The notes: a model not told the origin generated them from the letters alone. A stretch of DNA of 64,000 bases from an uncultured Alphaproteobacteria bacterium (GCA_903822175.1 CAIJOB010000005.1:1-64000); one strand, 5' to 3'. Numbered from the stretch's first letter, positions 26,028 through 34,493 are shown. Numbers and translations: made by a program.

Positions 26028-27811
26028 CGGTCCGCGACGAAACCGCCGAGCGCCTCGGCGACCTCAGCCATCACCGTGTCCCACTCGCCAAAACCGGGCG
26101 GCAGGAAGACCCGGGTCATCGGATACCAGGGCAGCGTGAGCGTGCCCAATCGCGTCCAGGCGCCGGGCACCGAGATCAGATAATTCGGCACGCCGCAGGC
26201 GGCGGCGATGTTCAGGGTGGCGTTGGCGAACCCGACCACCAGGTCGAGCGCGCAGGACAGTGCCGCCACCTCGTCCAGGTCCTGCTTCAGGTCGATGCCG
26301 GGCGGTGACCAGATCTCGACGCCGAAGTCGCGCTTGGCCGCCGCCAGTTCCTCGGAACAGTCGCCGTACTGCAGGTTGACGAAGGTCACGCCCTTTTGCG
26401 CCAGCACCGGAGCCCAGGCGGAGAACGGCGAGAAATAGCGGTGGCGGGAGTCGCGGGTGATCGCGCTCTTCCAGAGTAGACCGACCTTCAGGCCCGCCGG
26501 CGCCGTCTTCAGCACCTTGCGCCAATGGGCGACGCGCTTTGGGTCGGCGGTCATGAAGCTCGGCCGCGCCGGGAAATCCGCCACCGAGCGGCGGAACTCG
26601 CGCAGCAGCGAGGCTTCCGGCGCCCACAGGTCGATCGCCGCGCCATCGCCGATGAACGGCACGACGCGGGTCAGCCGGCCGCTGATTTCGTAGGTCGCAT
26701 GCGCGCCGACCGTCGCGGTGGGGAACGAACGCTGAAAGAACGGCACGAGCCGCGCCTCGGCAGCCAGCGTCAGTTTGCCCTTGGGCCCCAGGCGCTCGAG
26801 CACGTCGGGCAGGACGTTGGCGAACAGGATCTCGTCGCCCAGGCCCTGCTCGCAGATCACCAGGAATGACTTGCCGGACAGGTCCGCGCCTGGCTCCCAG
26901 CGCGGGCGGTCGATCGCAAAGGCCGTGCGGCCCGTGAATTGCGGATGGATGCGGGACTCGTACTCGTCCCAGCCTTCGCCGATCCGCCCCACGCAATGCA
27001 GCATGGTCGAGCGGGCGAGCCGCATCATCTGGCGGTCGTCTTCGGCGCGGACCTTGGCGATCGCGGCCTGATTCTCAACGAGCGCGCCCTCGATGTCGCC
27101 CTGCATCAACAGGACGGTGGCCAGGTTGTGCCGAGCCTTGGGGAATTCCGGGTCGAGCCGCAGGGCTTCGGCGAAGAACACCTGGGCGTTCGCGAAGTCG
27201 CCCTGGTCGGACATGATGGTGCCCATGGTGTTCCACAGCATGGGGTTCTCGGGCGCCTTGATGATCGCCGGCCGCAGGGTTTCGATCGCCTCTTCGGCGC
27301 GGCCCTGGTCGCGCAGCGCGCAGACCAGGTTGTTGGCCGCTTCCACGTCGTCGGGGTAACGGGCCAGGAAGCGCCGGAACAGCTCCTCGGCCTCCGGCTT
27401 CATGCCCAGCCGCAGCGCCAGGCGTCCCAGGTCGCAGGCCACCTCGCCATGATCGGGCAGCAGCTTCAGCGCCGCCTCATAGGCGCGGATGGAATTGGCG
27501 AAGTCGCCGCGCCGTTCGAGCGCGATCCCCAGCAGGTACCAGCCCACGCCACTGTGCTCGTCCAGTTCCAGCGCCTTGACCGCGCAGTCGTAGGCGGTCT
27601 TGGCGTCCTCGGCCCGGATGGCGTCGATCGCCCGCTGCAGCAGAGGCGCCAGCGCCAGCGCCTTCAGCTCGGCGACCGCGGCGTTCAGCTTCTCCAGTGC
27701 GGCGTTAGATCCCGCCTTGCCGGCGACGTCGGAGGAGAACGCCGGTTGTGCGGGACCAGCGGAGTGCAGCGCCTGGGCTGATGTGGCGGTCGGCAAGGCC
27801 TGGCGCGGCAT
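26024..27811 (-). CDS. flmG: Flagellin glycosyltransferase FlmG (TPR plus GT domain)
   Basis: The 595-residue protein starts at ATG 27811. An N-terminal helical region is followed by about six tetratricopeptide repeats (about residues 60-280; for example SGVGWYLLGIALERRGDFAN and PMLWNTMGTIMSDQGDFANA). A C-terminal glycosyltransferase-like domain follows, with CEQGLGDEILFANVLPDVL and VVGFANATLNIAAACGVPN. In Caulobacter crescentus FlmG (formerly FlbA) binds flagellins through its TPRs and attaches pseudaminic acid. The flagellin neighbourhood supports this. It is convergent with pseH and divergent from flbT. Confidence 0.9.
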   Translation of the reverse strand: MPRQALPTATSAQALHSAGPAQPAFSSDVAGKAGSNAALEKLNAAVAELKALALAPLLQRAIDAIRAEDAKTAYDCAVKALELDEHSGVGWYLLGIALERRGDFANSIRAYEAALKLLPDHGEVACDLGRLALRLGMKPEAEELFRRFLARYPDDVEAANNLVCALRDQGRAEEAIETLRPAIIKAPENPMLWNTMGTIMSDQGDFANAQVFFAEALRLDPEFPKARHNLATVLLMQGDIEGALVENQAAIAKVRAEDDRQMMRLARSTMLHCVGRIGEGWDEYESRIHPQFTGRTAFAIDRPRWEPGADLSGKSFLVICEQGLGDEILFANVLPDVLERLGPKGKLTLAAEARLVPFFQRSFPTATVGAHATYEISGRLTRVVPFIGDGAAIDLWAPEASLLREFRRSVADFPARPSFMTADPKRVAHWRKVLKTAPAGLKVGLLWKSAITRDSRHRYFSPFSAWAPVLAQKGVTFVNLQYGDCSEELAAAKRDFGVEIWSPPGIDLKQDLDEVAALSCALDLVVGFANATLNIAAACGVPNYLISVPGAWTRLGTLTLPWYPMTRVFLPPGFGEWDTVMAEVAEALGGFVADR

Positions 27812-28049
27812 AGGACTCAACTCTCCCGATGGAACCCCAGCTTTTCGGCGAACATGGCTAATGCCAGCTTAAGGCCGTGCCTGAACGTGAGCGGCGGTTA
27901 CGCAGGTTCGCGCAAAATTCCGGCGAGCAATCGTGCGTTAACCCGGAGCCGACTAACTCTCTCGTGCGCCTGGCCCTGCAGAAGGCGACTATGGGTCATT
28001 CGAATCGCGAAGAGCCGGTTCGTCACGCGCTGAGATCGGGAGGCGGAGT

Positions 28050-28469
28050 TTGCCGCTAAAATTGTCGCTGAAGCCGGGGGAGAAGTTCGTTCTCAACGGC
28101 GCCGTCGTCCAGAACGGGGACCGCCGTGGCGTGCTCGTCCTGCAGAACAAGGCCTCTGTCCTTCGCGAGAAGGACATCATGCAGGAAGACGAGGTCAATA
28201 CGCCTGCCCGGCATATCTATTTCCCCGTGATGATGATGTATCTCGATGAGGCTGGAGCCGACCGTTACTACGACGAGTTCGTGCGCCGCCTGACCGAATT
28301 CATGAACGTGATCGGCAATCCCGCGGTCCTCACCGAATGTGTGGAGATCTCCAAGAACTGCATGGAGCGGGAATACTACAAGGCGCTGATGCGCTGCCGA
28401 AAATTGATGGACTACGAAGAGGAGAGGCTGGGGAATGTCCCTTCGAGCGTACCACCAGGCGACGGTTAG
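28050..28469 (+). CDS. flbT: Flagellin mRNA regulator FlbT
   Basis: The 139-residue protein starts at TTG 28050 after GGAGG. The start [20 protein letters not shown] is diagnostic, and [20 protein letters not shown] is the family core. In Caulobacter FlbT binds flagellin mRNA leaders and represses their translation until the hook is complete. The 3' end overlaps flaF by 35 bp. The 237-bp upstream region contains no clear sigma-54 promoter. Confidence 0.96.
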   Translation: MPLKLSLKPGEKFVLNGAVVQNGDRRGVLVLQNKASVLREKDIMQEDEVNTPARHIYFPVMMMYLDEAGADRYYDEFVRRLTEFMNVIGNPAVLTECVEISKNCMEREYYKALMRCRKLMDYEEERLGNVPSSVPPGDG

Positions 28470-28761
28470 GACGGAAAGCCCGCGCGAGACGGAATACCGT
28501 CTGTTCGCGCAGGTCACCCTGGCCCTGATGGAAGCGGCCAAGGCCGATCCTCATGACGTCTCCGCGCGCATCGATGCGCTGGACTGGAACCGCCGCGTCT
28601 GGACGGCGCTCAGCGAAGACTGCGCCGATCCGGGCAACGCCTTGCCTCACCAGCTGCGCGCTTCGATCATCTCGCTGGCTATCTGGGTCGGCCGCCAGAC
28701 CAGCAAGGTGGTTCGCCGCGAGGACACCATCGAGTCGCTGAGGTCGAGATCAATCGCATGA
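28435..28761 (+). CDS. flaF: Flagellar regulator FlaF, frameshifted near the C terminus
   Basis: The 108-residue frame starts at ATG 28435 inside flbT. It matches FlaF through [33 protein letters not shown] and [20 protein letters not shown]. After ESL the frame reads RSRSIA and stops. The expected family ending, [13 protein letters not shown], is present intact in the -1 frame from 28746 to 28811. FlaF links flagellin synthesis to export and opposes FlbT in Caulobacter. The change equals a 1-nt deletion or a 2-nt insertion near 28741. It may be a real mutation, a sequencing error, or less likely recoding. Corrected length would be about 125 residues. Confidence 0.88.
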   Translation: MSLRAYHQATVRTESPRETEYRLFAQVTLALMEAAKADPHDVSARIDALDWNRRVWTALSEDCADPGNALPHQLRASIISLAIWVGRQTSKVVRREDTIESLRSRSIA

Positions 28762-28811
28762 TCATGCAGGGCCTGGCCCCTAAGTCGGTCGCCGCGGGCG
28801 TCGCCGCCTGA
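28746..28811 (+). other. flaF: Displaced C-terminal coding segment of flaF
   Basis: These 22 codons in the -1 frame relative to flaF encode [21 protein letters not shown] and a TGA stop. EINR-x-IMQGL is the conserved FlaF ending, so this is the original C terminus. There is no further lesion within it. Confidence 0.85.
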
Positions 28812-28844
28812 CGACCGAAGTTCTCGGCTCCGCCTGAGGATTCC

Positions 28845-28876
28845 AAACGCCCGCGCAGCCGCTGCGCGGGCGTTTT
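28845..28876 (+). terminator. Intrinsic terminator after flbT-flaF
   Basis: A perfect 12-bp stem (AACGCCCGCGCA, 28846-28857, with 28863-28874) closes a 5-nt loop and runs into TTTT. Confidence 0.92.
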
Positions 28877-28907
28877 CCGTGGCACCCTGCGCATTCTGCC
28901 GGGCGGT

Positions 28908-28924
28908 CCCGGCAGTTATTGCCC
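28908..28924 (+). promoter_or_regulatory. FlbD-like (ftr) site, distal
   Basis: CCCGGCAGTTATTGCCC is an imperfect palindrome. Its core CCCGGCAGTTWTTGCC recurs in opposite orientation at 28941-28956. The two sites lie about 105-140 bp upstream of the expected sigma-54 start of the flagellin gene, as Caulobacter ftr enhancers for FlbD do. Confidence 0.65.
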
Positions 28925-28937
28925 ACCACGCCTCCAT

Positions 28938-28957
28938 CTCGGCAAAAACTGCCGGGT
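28938..28957 (-). promoter_or_regulatory. FlbD-like (ftr) site, proximal
   Basis: On the minus strand this reads CCCGGCAGTTTTTGCCGAG, matching the distal site at 28908 in 15 of the first 16 positions. The paired, inverted arrangement supports an enhancer for the sigma-54 flagellin promoter. Confidence 0.65.
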
Positions 28958-29028
28958 CAGAACGTGCTTAATGAGGGTATAACGCCATTATTTCAGTGTC
29001 TTACGGGTGCGCGTCCAGGTGGGCAAAA

Positions 29029-29044
29029 TGGCCCGATGCTTGCT
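29029..29044 (+). promoter_or_regulatory. Sigma-54 promoter of flagellin 1
   Basis: TGGCCCGATGCTTGCT matches TGGCAC-N5-TTGCW with one mismatch; the invariant GG (29030-29031) and GC (29042-29043) have the required 10-base spacing. Transcription would start near 29055, giving a leader of about 60 nt. An A/T-rich segment at 28971-28995 could hold an IHF bend between enhancer and promoter. Confidence 0.85.
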
Positions 29045-29115
29045 GCTTACGCCCCCGAGCAAAACGCTCACGGCTGCCAAAATGACGGCCGACGACCTGA
29101 GAAAAGGACTACCCA

Positions 29116-29943
29116 ATGAGCTTTTCCGTCAACACCAATGCCGGCGCCCTCGTTGCCCTGCAAAATCTGAGCGTCACGCAGAGCCAACTGCAAACCACTC
29201 AGAACCGCATCAACACCGGCCTCAAGATCTCGTCCGCGAAAGACAACGCGGCGATCTACGGTATCGCGCAGAACCAGCGTGCGACCTCGCAGGCGCTGAA
29301 CTCGGTCATCTCCTCGCTGCAACGCGGTCAATCGACCGTCGACGTGGCGCTGTCGGCCGGCTCCACCGTCTCTGACCTGCTGAACCAGATGAAGGAAAAG
29401 GCCCTGGCGGCCGTTGACGTCACTCTGGACACCACCAGCCGCGCGGCTCTGAACAACGAATTCATCTCGTTGCGCAATCAGATCACGACGGTCACGTCCA
29501 ACGCCGTGTTTAACGGCGCGAACCTGATCGACGGCGGCACCACGCAGCTGCAGGCCCTGGCCAACGATTCCGGCAGCCAGGTGATCAGCGTCGCTCACCA
29601 AGCCCTGACTCTAGGCGGTGCGAACGTTACGGTTGCGGCTGCCGCCTCCATCGGCACCACCGCCGCCGCCAGCATCCAGATCGCGGCGCTCAACGCCTCG
29701 ATCTCGAACGTTTCGAGCGCCCTCGGGAAGCTCGGTACGGGCAGCAAGGCGCTGGGGTCGCACCAGACGTTCATCACGAACCTGCAGAACACGATCGACG
29801 TGGGCGTGGGTAACCTGGTTGACGCCGACCTGGCGAAGGAAAGCGCGAATCTCCAAGCGCTGCAGACGAAGCAGCAACTGGGCATTCAGGCGCTCTCGAT
29901 CGCCAACCAGTCGTCCTCGATCCTTCTCGGCCTCTTCAAGTAG
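29116..29943 (+). CDS. Flagellin 1
   Basis: The 275-residue flagellin starts SFSVNTNAGALVALQNL and ends LSIANQSSSILLGLFK. The D0/D1 helices are intact (RINTGLKISSAKDNAAIYGIA, VGNLVDADLAKESANLQALQ). The variable domain is minimal and rich in Ser/Thr, which are likely glycosylation targets for FlmG. There is no cysteine. It belongs to the FljJ/K/L type of Caulobacter. Expression is from the sigma-54 promoter at 29029 with FlbD-like sites, and FlbT probably acts on its leader. A terminator follows at 29956. Confidence 0.97.
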   Translation: MSFSVNTNAGALVALQNLSVTQSQLQTTQNRINTGLKISSAKDNAAIYGIAQNQRATSQALNSVISSLQRGQSTVDVALSAGSTVSDLLNQMKEKALAAVDVTLDTTSRAALNNEFISLRNQITTVTSNAVFNGANLIDGGTTQLQALANDSGSQVISVAHQALTLGGANVTVAAAASIGTTAAASIQIAALNASISNVSSALGKLGTGSKALGSHQTFITNLQNTIDVGVGNLVDADLAKESANLQALQTKQQLGIQALSIANQSSSILLGLFK

Positions 29944-29955
29944 GTCGTTTGGCGG

Positions 29956-29992
29956 CGGCGGGAGCCTTCGGGCTCCCGCCGTTCGCTTTTTC
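29956..29992 (+). terminator. Intrinsic terminator after flagellin 1
   Basis: A perfect 11-bp stem (CGGCGGGAGCC, 29956-29966, with 29971-29981) closes a TTCG tetraloop. A T-run (29987-29991) begins 5 bases after the stem. Confidence 0.85.
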
Positions 29993-30034
29993 CTTCATTG
30001 GAGCGTCGGCGTGTAAGCGCCAACGACAGCAGAG

Positions 30035-30328
30035 ATGGACAGCAAGGTTGCGGCCTTCGCAGCCACTCCAGATCCCACCTTCGGCCAGAAGGCGACCCCC
30101 CAGCAGCGTCCCGACACCGGGTCCGCCGCTCCGAGTGTCGCGCAAGGCCCGGATCCCGTGGACGTGCGTTTGGTCATCGAAGAGGACAAGGCCACCAACT
30201 CCTACGTGTACAAGACGGTCAATCGGCTCACCGGTGAAGTGATCCAGCAACTGCCAAGAGAGCAGGTGCTGCAGCTCCGGGAACAGCTCGATTACGAAGC
30301 CGGCAACGTGGTGCGGACCAAGGCCTGA
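30035..30328 (+). CDS. flaG: FlaG family flagellar protein
   Basis: The 97-residue protein has a disordered Pro/Ala-rich N terminus and the FlaG core (VDVRLVIEEDKATNSYVYKTVNRLTGEVIQQLPREQVLQLREQ, quoted here only in part: YKTVNRLTGEVIQQLP). FlaG proteins influence filament length. The gene begins 43 bp after the flagellin 1 terminator and I see no clear promoter between, so expression may rely on readthrough or on an unrecognised promoter. Confidence 0.88.
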   Translation: MDSKVAAFAATPDPTFGQKATPQQRPDTGSAAPSVAQGPDPVDVRLVIEEDKATNSYVYKTVNRLTGEVIQQLPREQVLQLREQLDYEAGNVVRTKA

Positions 30329-30365
30329 TCCGGCTCTCCTAGAGGGAGCGAACTGAAAGTCTTAA

Positions 30366-30387
30366 CCGCTTCGGTCAGCCGAAGCGG
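30366..30387 (+). other. Hairpin after flaG
   Basis: CCGCTTCGG (30366-30374) pairs perfectly with CCGAAGCGG (30379-30387) around a 4-nt loop. No T-run follows, so it is not an intrinsic terminator; it could protect the flaG 3' end. Confidence 0.5.
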
Positions 30388-30467
30388 CAATCGGCGTTGG
30401 CGTTAACCATCTACTCACCACGATTCCATAGCCTCCTCATCGAACAGGCCCGCGACTCGCATGACTG

Positions 30468-30503
30468 CGGGCACGAGGGGCACGAGGGGCACGAGGGGCA
30501 CGA
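30468..30503 (+). repeat. Four tandem copies of a 9-bp unit in flagellin 2 leader
   Basis: The unit GGGGCACGA is repeated four times, the first copy starting with C instead of G. The array ends directly before the GGAG ribosome-binding site of flagellin 2. Identical adjacent copies are prone to slippage, so copy number may vary between strains. Confidence 0.9.
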
Positions 30504-30515
30504 GGAGATCCGTCG

Positions 30516-31343
30516 ATGGCGCTGAGCGTACATACCAACGATGCAGCCCTGATCGCGCTGCAGAACCTTAACAACACCGGCACCCAGCTGCAGGAGGTGC
30601 AGAACCGCATCAGCACGGGCCTGGCGATTAACAGCGCCAAGGAAAACGCTGCGGTGTGGGCCATCGCACAGGGGCAGAGGGCCGATATCGGCTCGCTCGG
30701 CTCGGTGCAGTCCAGCCTCAACCGGGCGACATCGATCGCCGACGTGGCTGCGACCGCCGGGGCGACGATCTCTGACCTGCTGGTGCAGATGAAGGCCAAT
30801 GTGGTCGGGGCGCTCGACCCATCGATCGACACCGCCTCGCGAAACGCCCTCGATTCGGCCTACAAGTCCGAGCTTCGGCAGATCACCTCGATCGTGCAGA
30901 ACGCCACCTTCGATGGCGCAAACCTGCTGAACGGCAGCGTCAGCCAGATCAAGTTCATCGCCAACGCCGACGCCACCGGGACCATCACCCTTTCGAGCCA
31001 GACCCTGAACCTGGGCGGCACGATCATCACGATCCCCTCGACATCCTCGATCACCAGCGTCGCCACCGCCAGTATCGCGCTGGCCCAGCTGTCGGCCTCG
31101 ATCCTCAACACCAACCAAGCGTTGGGTAACCTGGGCTCGCAGGCCAAGGAAATCTCCAACCACAACCTCTTCGTGCAGAAGCTGTCCGATCAGCTGCAGA
31201 CCGGTGTCGGCAACCTCGTCGACGCCGACCTGGCGCGGGAAAGCGCGCGCCTGCAGTCGCTGCAGGTGCAGCAGCAGCTCGGCACCCAGGCGCTCTCGAT
31301 CGCCAACCAGGCGCCGCAGATCATCCTGTCGCTGTTCAAGTAG
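30516..31343 (+). CDS. Flagellin 2
   Basis: The 275-residue flagellin starts ALSVHTNDAALIALQNLNNT and ends LSIANQAPQIILSLFK. It is a diverged paralogue of flagellin 1 with the same length and conserved terminal helices (VGNLVDADLARESARLQSLQ). It differs in the central region and has more Ile. The upstream region lacks a recognisable sigma-54 promoter, unlike flagellin 1, and has a 9-bp tandem repeat before the ribosome-binding site. It could be a minor flagellin placed near the hook; that is inference. Confidence 0.95.
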   Translation: MALSVHTNDAALIALQNLNNTGTQLQEVQNRISTGLAINSAKENAAVWAIAQGQRADIGSLGSVQSSLNRATSIADVAATAGATISDLLVQMKANVVGALDPSIDTASRNALDSAYKSELRQITSIVQNATFDGANLLNGSVSQIKFIANADATGTITLSSQTLNLGGTIITIPSTSSITSVATASIALAQLSASILNTNQALGNLGSQAKEISNHNLFVQKLSDQLQTGVGNLVDADLARESARLQSLQVQQQLGTQALSIANQAPQIILSLFK

Positions 31344-31388
31344 GTTTTCGTCTTCAATTTGGCCCGTTCCGTTGGGGCGTTAGTGAGG

Positions 31389-31426
31389 AAAGGCCCGGGC
31401 CGCAGTTGGCGCCCGGGCTTTTCTTT
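31389..31426 (+). terminator. Intrinsic terminator after flagellin 2
   Basis: GCCCGGGC (31393-31400) pairs with 31411-31418 around a 10-nt loop, with A residues before the stem and TTTTCTTT after it. Confidence 0.85.
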
Positions 31427-31582
31427 GCCTGAAATCCAGGCCCGCCGGGCCTGAGGCCGGCCAATTCAGGCGCTCAAATTAACGGATCCGCCGAGACGGA
31501 TTCGGCCAAGTCTTAACGAATGGGCAGGGGTTCCGGCCGCAAAGTGCAGGGGCGGAGAAGTGTGCTCCGCGCAAGGCGCGTC

Positions 31583-34444
31583 ATGGTCTCCTCGGTCAAC
31601 AACAGCTACCTGCTGGGCCTGTTCTCCACCACGAACAGCGCCAACAGCAACGGCATCATCAGCCTGGACCTGTCCAGCCTGATCACGCCGAGCTCGAGCG
31701 ATTCCGACTCGGCGACGCCCAGCAAGCCGGTCGCGCCGACGCCGCCGTGGAATTCCAGCGAAACGACGAGCCAGGCCAGCGCCACCGTGACCAGCGCCCT
31801 GTCGGGCCAGTCGATCGTCAACGAGGGCGCCGCCCAGCTCGATTTGCCAGGGGCCTCAACGGACTACCGAAAACTCTTCACGATGTATCAGGGCCTGAAC
31901 AGCCTGATGGATCTGGCCAATGCCGCATCCGGGGGCATCTCGCCGCAGTATCAGGCGCAGCTCTCCAAGGCCTTCGACAGCGGCATGTCGCAGCTCTCGC
32001 AATACATCGACACCAGCACGCTCAGCGGCCTGCGCGTGACCCAGGGCACGACGGCCACCAGCCAGACCGCGACGCTGGCGATCAACAAGCCGGCGACCAC
32101 CTACACCACGCCGCCGCTGGCCAATTCGCTGACCGCGGACACGCCGGCGTTCGACGGCAATGTGGTGTTCAACATCGGCGTCACCCTGAACAGGGTGACC
32201 ACCAACGTCCCGATCGACCTTTCGAACCTCGGTTCGCAGCCGCGCAGCCTGGCCAACGTCATCGGCTACATCAACGGCCAACTCGCCGCGGCCGGCGTGC
32301 AGACCCGCGTCGCCACCAGCCGCATCCCGGGCCAGCCGCAGACCATCACCGCCGGCGGCACCACCGTCACCTTGCCCCCGACCTCCGATCAGTGGGCCAT
32401 GAAGATCAACGTCGGCACCAGCGAGACCGTCAACTTCAGCGCGCCGCAGACCGCCGGCGCCGTCTATGTCGGCCAGACGGTCGGCAATCCGGACCCGGAC
32501 AACAATCCGTCGACCAGCGACAGCGACACCCGCGACCAGCTGGTCAAGTTCCAGACCGATACGACCAATGTCGCCGCGCCGCCGCAGACGACCGGCCAGG
32601 CGAACTATACGCCGGGCCGCGTCTTCGCTGAGAACCTCGACACCGGCGTCGGCACGATCCACGCCATGCAGACCGGCGCCGACGGGTCGGTGTACATGCT
32701 CGCCGACGTCACCAAGTCGGTTGAAGGCCAGGCCATCCAGGGCACTCAGGACGTCGCCCTGCTGAAGTACGATTCCGCCGGCCACCTGATCTACACCCGC
32801 ACCCTGGGCTCGACCGACAGCGCCTCGGGCCTCGGCCTCGCGGTCTCGTCGACCGGGCAGGTCGCTGTGGTCGGCCAGGTCACCGGCACGCTCAACGGCG
32901 CCACCAACGGGGCGCTGAACTCCAACGAGACCGGCCAGAGCGACCAGACCGACAGCTTCACCACTCTCTATGACACCAGCGGCAATGAGGTGTGGACCGA
33001 CCGCCGCGGCGCGACCCTGCAGGATCAGGCCAACCAGGTGACCTTCAGCGCTGACGGCAAGACTGTCTATGTCGCCGGCCAGGCGCAGGGCTCGATGCCG
33101 GGCAGCAGCGTCAGTCCCCAGGGCGGCTACGACGGCTATATCGAGGCCTTCCAGACCTCGGCCACCGGCACGCCGCACGCCACCTTTACCCAGTCGTTCG
33201 GCACGGCGGGGCAGGACTCGCCCAAGGGCATCGCCGTCGACGGCAACAATCTCTTCACCGCCAGCGTCGAGAGCGGTCACGCGGTGCTGCGCAGCTACGA
33301 TATCTCGTCGGGAACCCCGGTGCTCTCCAACACCCGCGACCTGGGCGACCTGCAAGGCGGCAGCATCACCGGCCTGGCGGTGAACAACGGCCAGCTGGTG
33401 GTCGCGGGCTCGACCTCCAACGCCGCCTTGTCGGCGGGAACGATCACGCTTGCGGCGTCCGGCGGGACCGACGCCTTTGCGGCGCAGGTCGACGAGAGCC
33501 TGAACCCCACGGCCAGCGACGCCATCGCCTACTATGGCGGCACGGGCAACGACCGGGCCACGGCGCTCTCGGTCTCCAACGGCCAGGTGTGGATCGGCGG
33601 GCAGGCGGGGACCGATCTGCCTGGACAGGCGCCGGTCGGGACCAAGGACGGCTTCCTGGCGCAGCTGGATATCGCCAACGGCACGATCGTCAGTTCGCAG
33701 CGGTTCACCGGCAAGGACGGCATGGCCGCGCCGACCGCCATCGCCGTCGACACCAGCGGCGCCAGCGTCCTGGACCGCCTGGGCCTGCCGAAGGGCAACA
33801 TCAGCATCGACACGTCCCAGCAGCTCGGCTCGCAAAGCACGCTGCGCGCCGGCGAGCAGTTCATCGTCGGCGGCCTGACCGGGCCCGGCGTAACGGTCAC
33901 CATCGATCCGGGCGAGACCCTCACCACGCTCGCGACCAAGATCCAGCGGGCCAGCGGCTCGCAGCTGACCGCGACGGTGGTGAACACTGGCACGCAGTCC
34001 CAGCTCAAGCTGACGCCCGCCTATGGCTCCTCCATGGTCACCCTGACCGGCGGCCCGGGCGACAAGAACGCGCTCCCGACGCTCGGCCTTCCCGAAGGCC
34101 TGATCAGCGGCACCGTTACAGTGGGCAGCACGACTTCGCCGGCCGACGGCGGAACTCCGGTCTTCGGCCTGGGTCTGGCCAGCACCTTGAACATCGACAA
34201 CGCCGCCCAGCTCAGCCACGCCAAGGCCGTCATCGCCTCGGCCCAGGGCGTCATCCGCAGGGCCTACCAGGCGCTGGTCACGGCCGCGACGCCGCAGAAC
34301 CCGGCCCAGGCGTCAGCCGCGGCCGCCGGCGGCACGGGCGGGACCGTGCCGCAGTATCTGAGCAATGAGCTGGCCAACCTGCAGGCTGGCCTCGCGCGCC
34401 TGACCGGCGGCAACACCGCGCCGAGCACCAGCACCTTCGCCTGA
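31583..34444 (+). CDS. flaEY: FlaEY-like flagellar regulatory/assembly protein
   Basis: The 953-residue protein is assigned ATG 31583 (MVSSVNNSYLLGLFSTTNSA). The N-terminal part is Ser/Thr rich. A middle region of about 450 residues contains repeats typical of SBBP-type beta-propellers (SGLGLAVSSTGQVAVVGQV, GGYDGYIEAFQ, GGTDAFAAQVDESL). Residues from about 730 include a flagellin-hook-IN-like segment (VTIDPGETLTTLATKIQRAS). The C-terminal helix resembles flagellar axial proteins. Length, composition and position after the flagellins match Caulobacter FlaEY, which affects flagellin production and filament assembly. There is no cysteine-rich or enzyme motif. Confidence 0.75.
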   Translation: MVSSVNNSYLLGLFSTTNSANSNGIISLDLSSLITPSSSDSDSATPSKPVAPTPPWNSSETTSQASATVTSALSGQSIVNEGAAQLDLPGASTDYRKLFTMYQGLNSLMDLANAASGGISPQYQAQLSKAFDSGMSQLSQYIDTSTLSGLRVTQGTTATSQTATLAINKPATTYTTPPLANSLTADTPAFDGNVVFNIGVTLNRVTTNVPIDLSNLGSQPRSLANVIGYINGQLAAAGVQTRVATSRIPGQPQTITAGGTTVTLPPTSDQWAMKINVGTSETVNFSAPQTAGAVYVGQTVGNPDPDNNPSTSDSDTRDQLVKFQTDTTNVAAPPQTTGQANYTPGRVFAENLDTGVGTIHAMQTGADGSVYMLADVTKSVEGQAIQGTQDVALLKYDSAGHLIYTRTLGSTDSASGLGLAVSSTGQVAVVGQVTGTLNGATNGALNSNETGQSDQTDSFTTLYDTSGNEVWTDRRGATLQDQANQVTFSADGKTVYVAGQAQGSMPGSSVSPQGGYDGYIEAFQTSATGTPHATFTQSFGTAGQDSPKGIAVDGNNLFTASVESGHAVLRSYDISSGTPVLSNTRDLGDLQGGSITGLAVNNGQLVVAGSTSNAALSAGTITLAASGGTDAFAAQVDESLNPTASDAIAYYGGTGNDRATALSVSNGQVWIGGQAGTDLPGQAPVGTKDGFLAQLDIANGTIVSSQRFTGKDGMAAPTAIAVDTSGASVLDRLGLPKGNISIDTSQQLGSQSTLRAGEQFIVGGLTGPGVTVTIDPGETLTTLATKIQRASGSQLTATVVNTGTQSQLKLTPAYGSSMVTLTGGPGDKNALPTLGLPEGLISGTVTVGSTTSPADGGTPVFGLGLASTLNIDNAAQLSHAKAVIASAQGVIRRAYQALVTAATPQNPAQASAAAAGGTGGTVPQYLSNELANLQAGLARLTGGNTAPSTSTFA

Positions 34445-34493
34445 TGGTTCAGGGGGCGCTTGAAACCGCGGCGCCTGAGGTCTAGCGAGAGCC

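Noticed and set aside
27955..28049. Possible sigma-54 or CtrA site upstream of flbT
   Set aside because: GG-GC spacing is off by one at the nearest candidate, and TTAA half-sites do not have the spacing of a CtrA box.
28738..28746. Programmed frameshift site in flaF
   Set aside because: No slippery heptamer or obvious downstream stimulatory structure at the junction; mutation or sequence error is simpler.
30468..30503. Short repeats as a CRISPR array
   Set aside because: The units are 9 bp, directly adjacent and without spacers, so it is a minisatellite.
31856..34219. 787-codon minus-strand frame opposite the FlaEY-like gene
   Set aside because: Low-complexity Arg/Ala/Gly shadow; the plus-strand frame has sensible repeats and a flagellar context.
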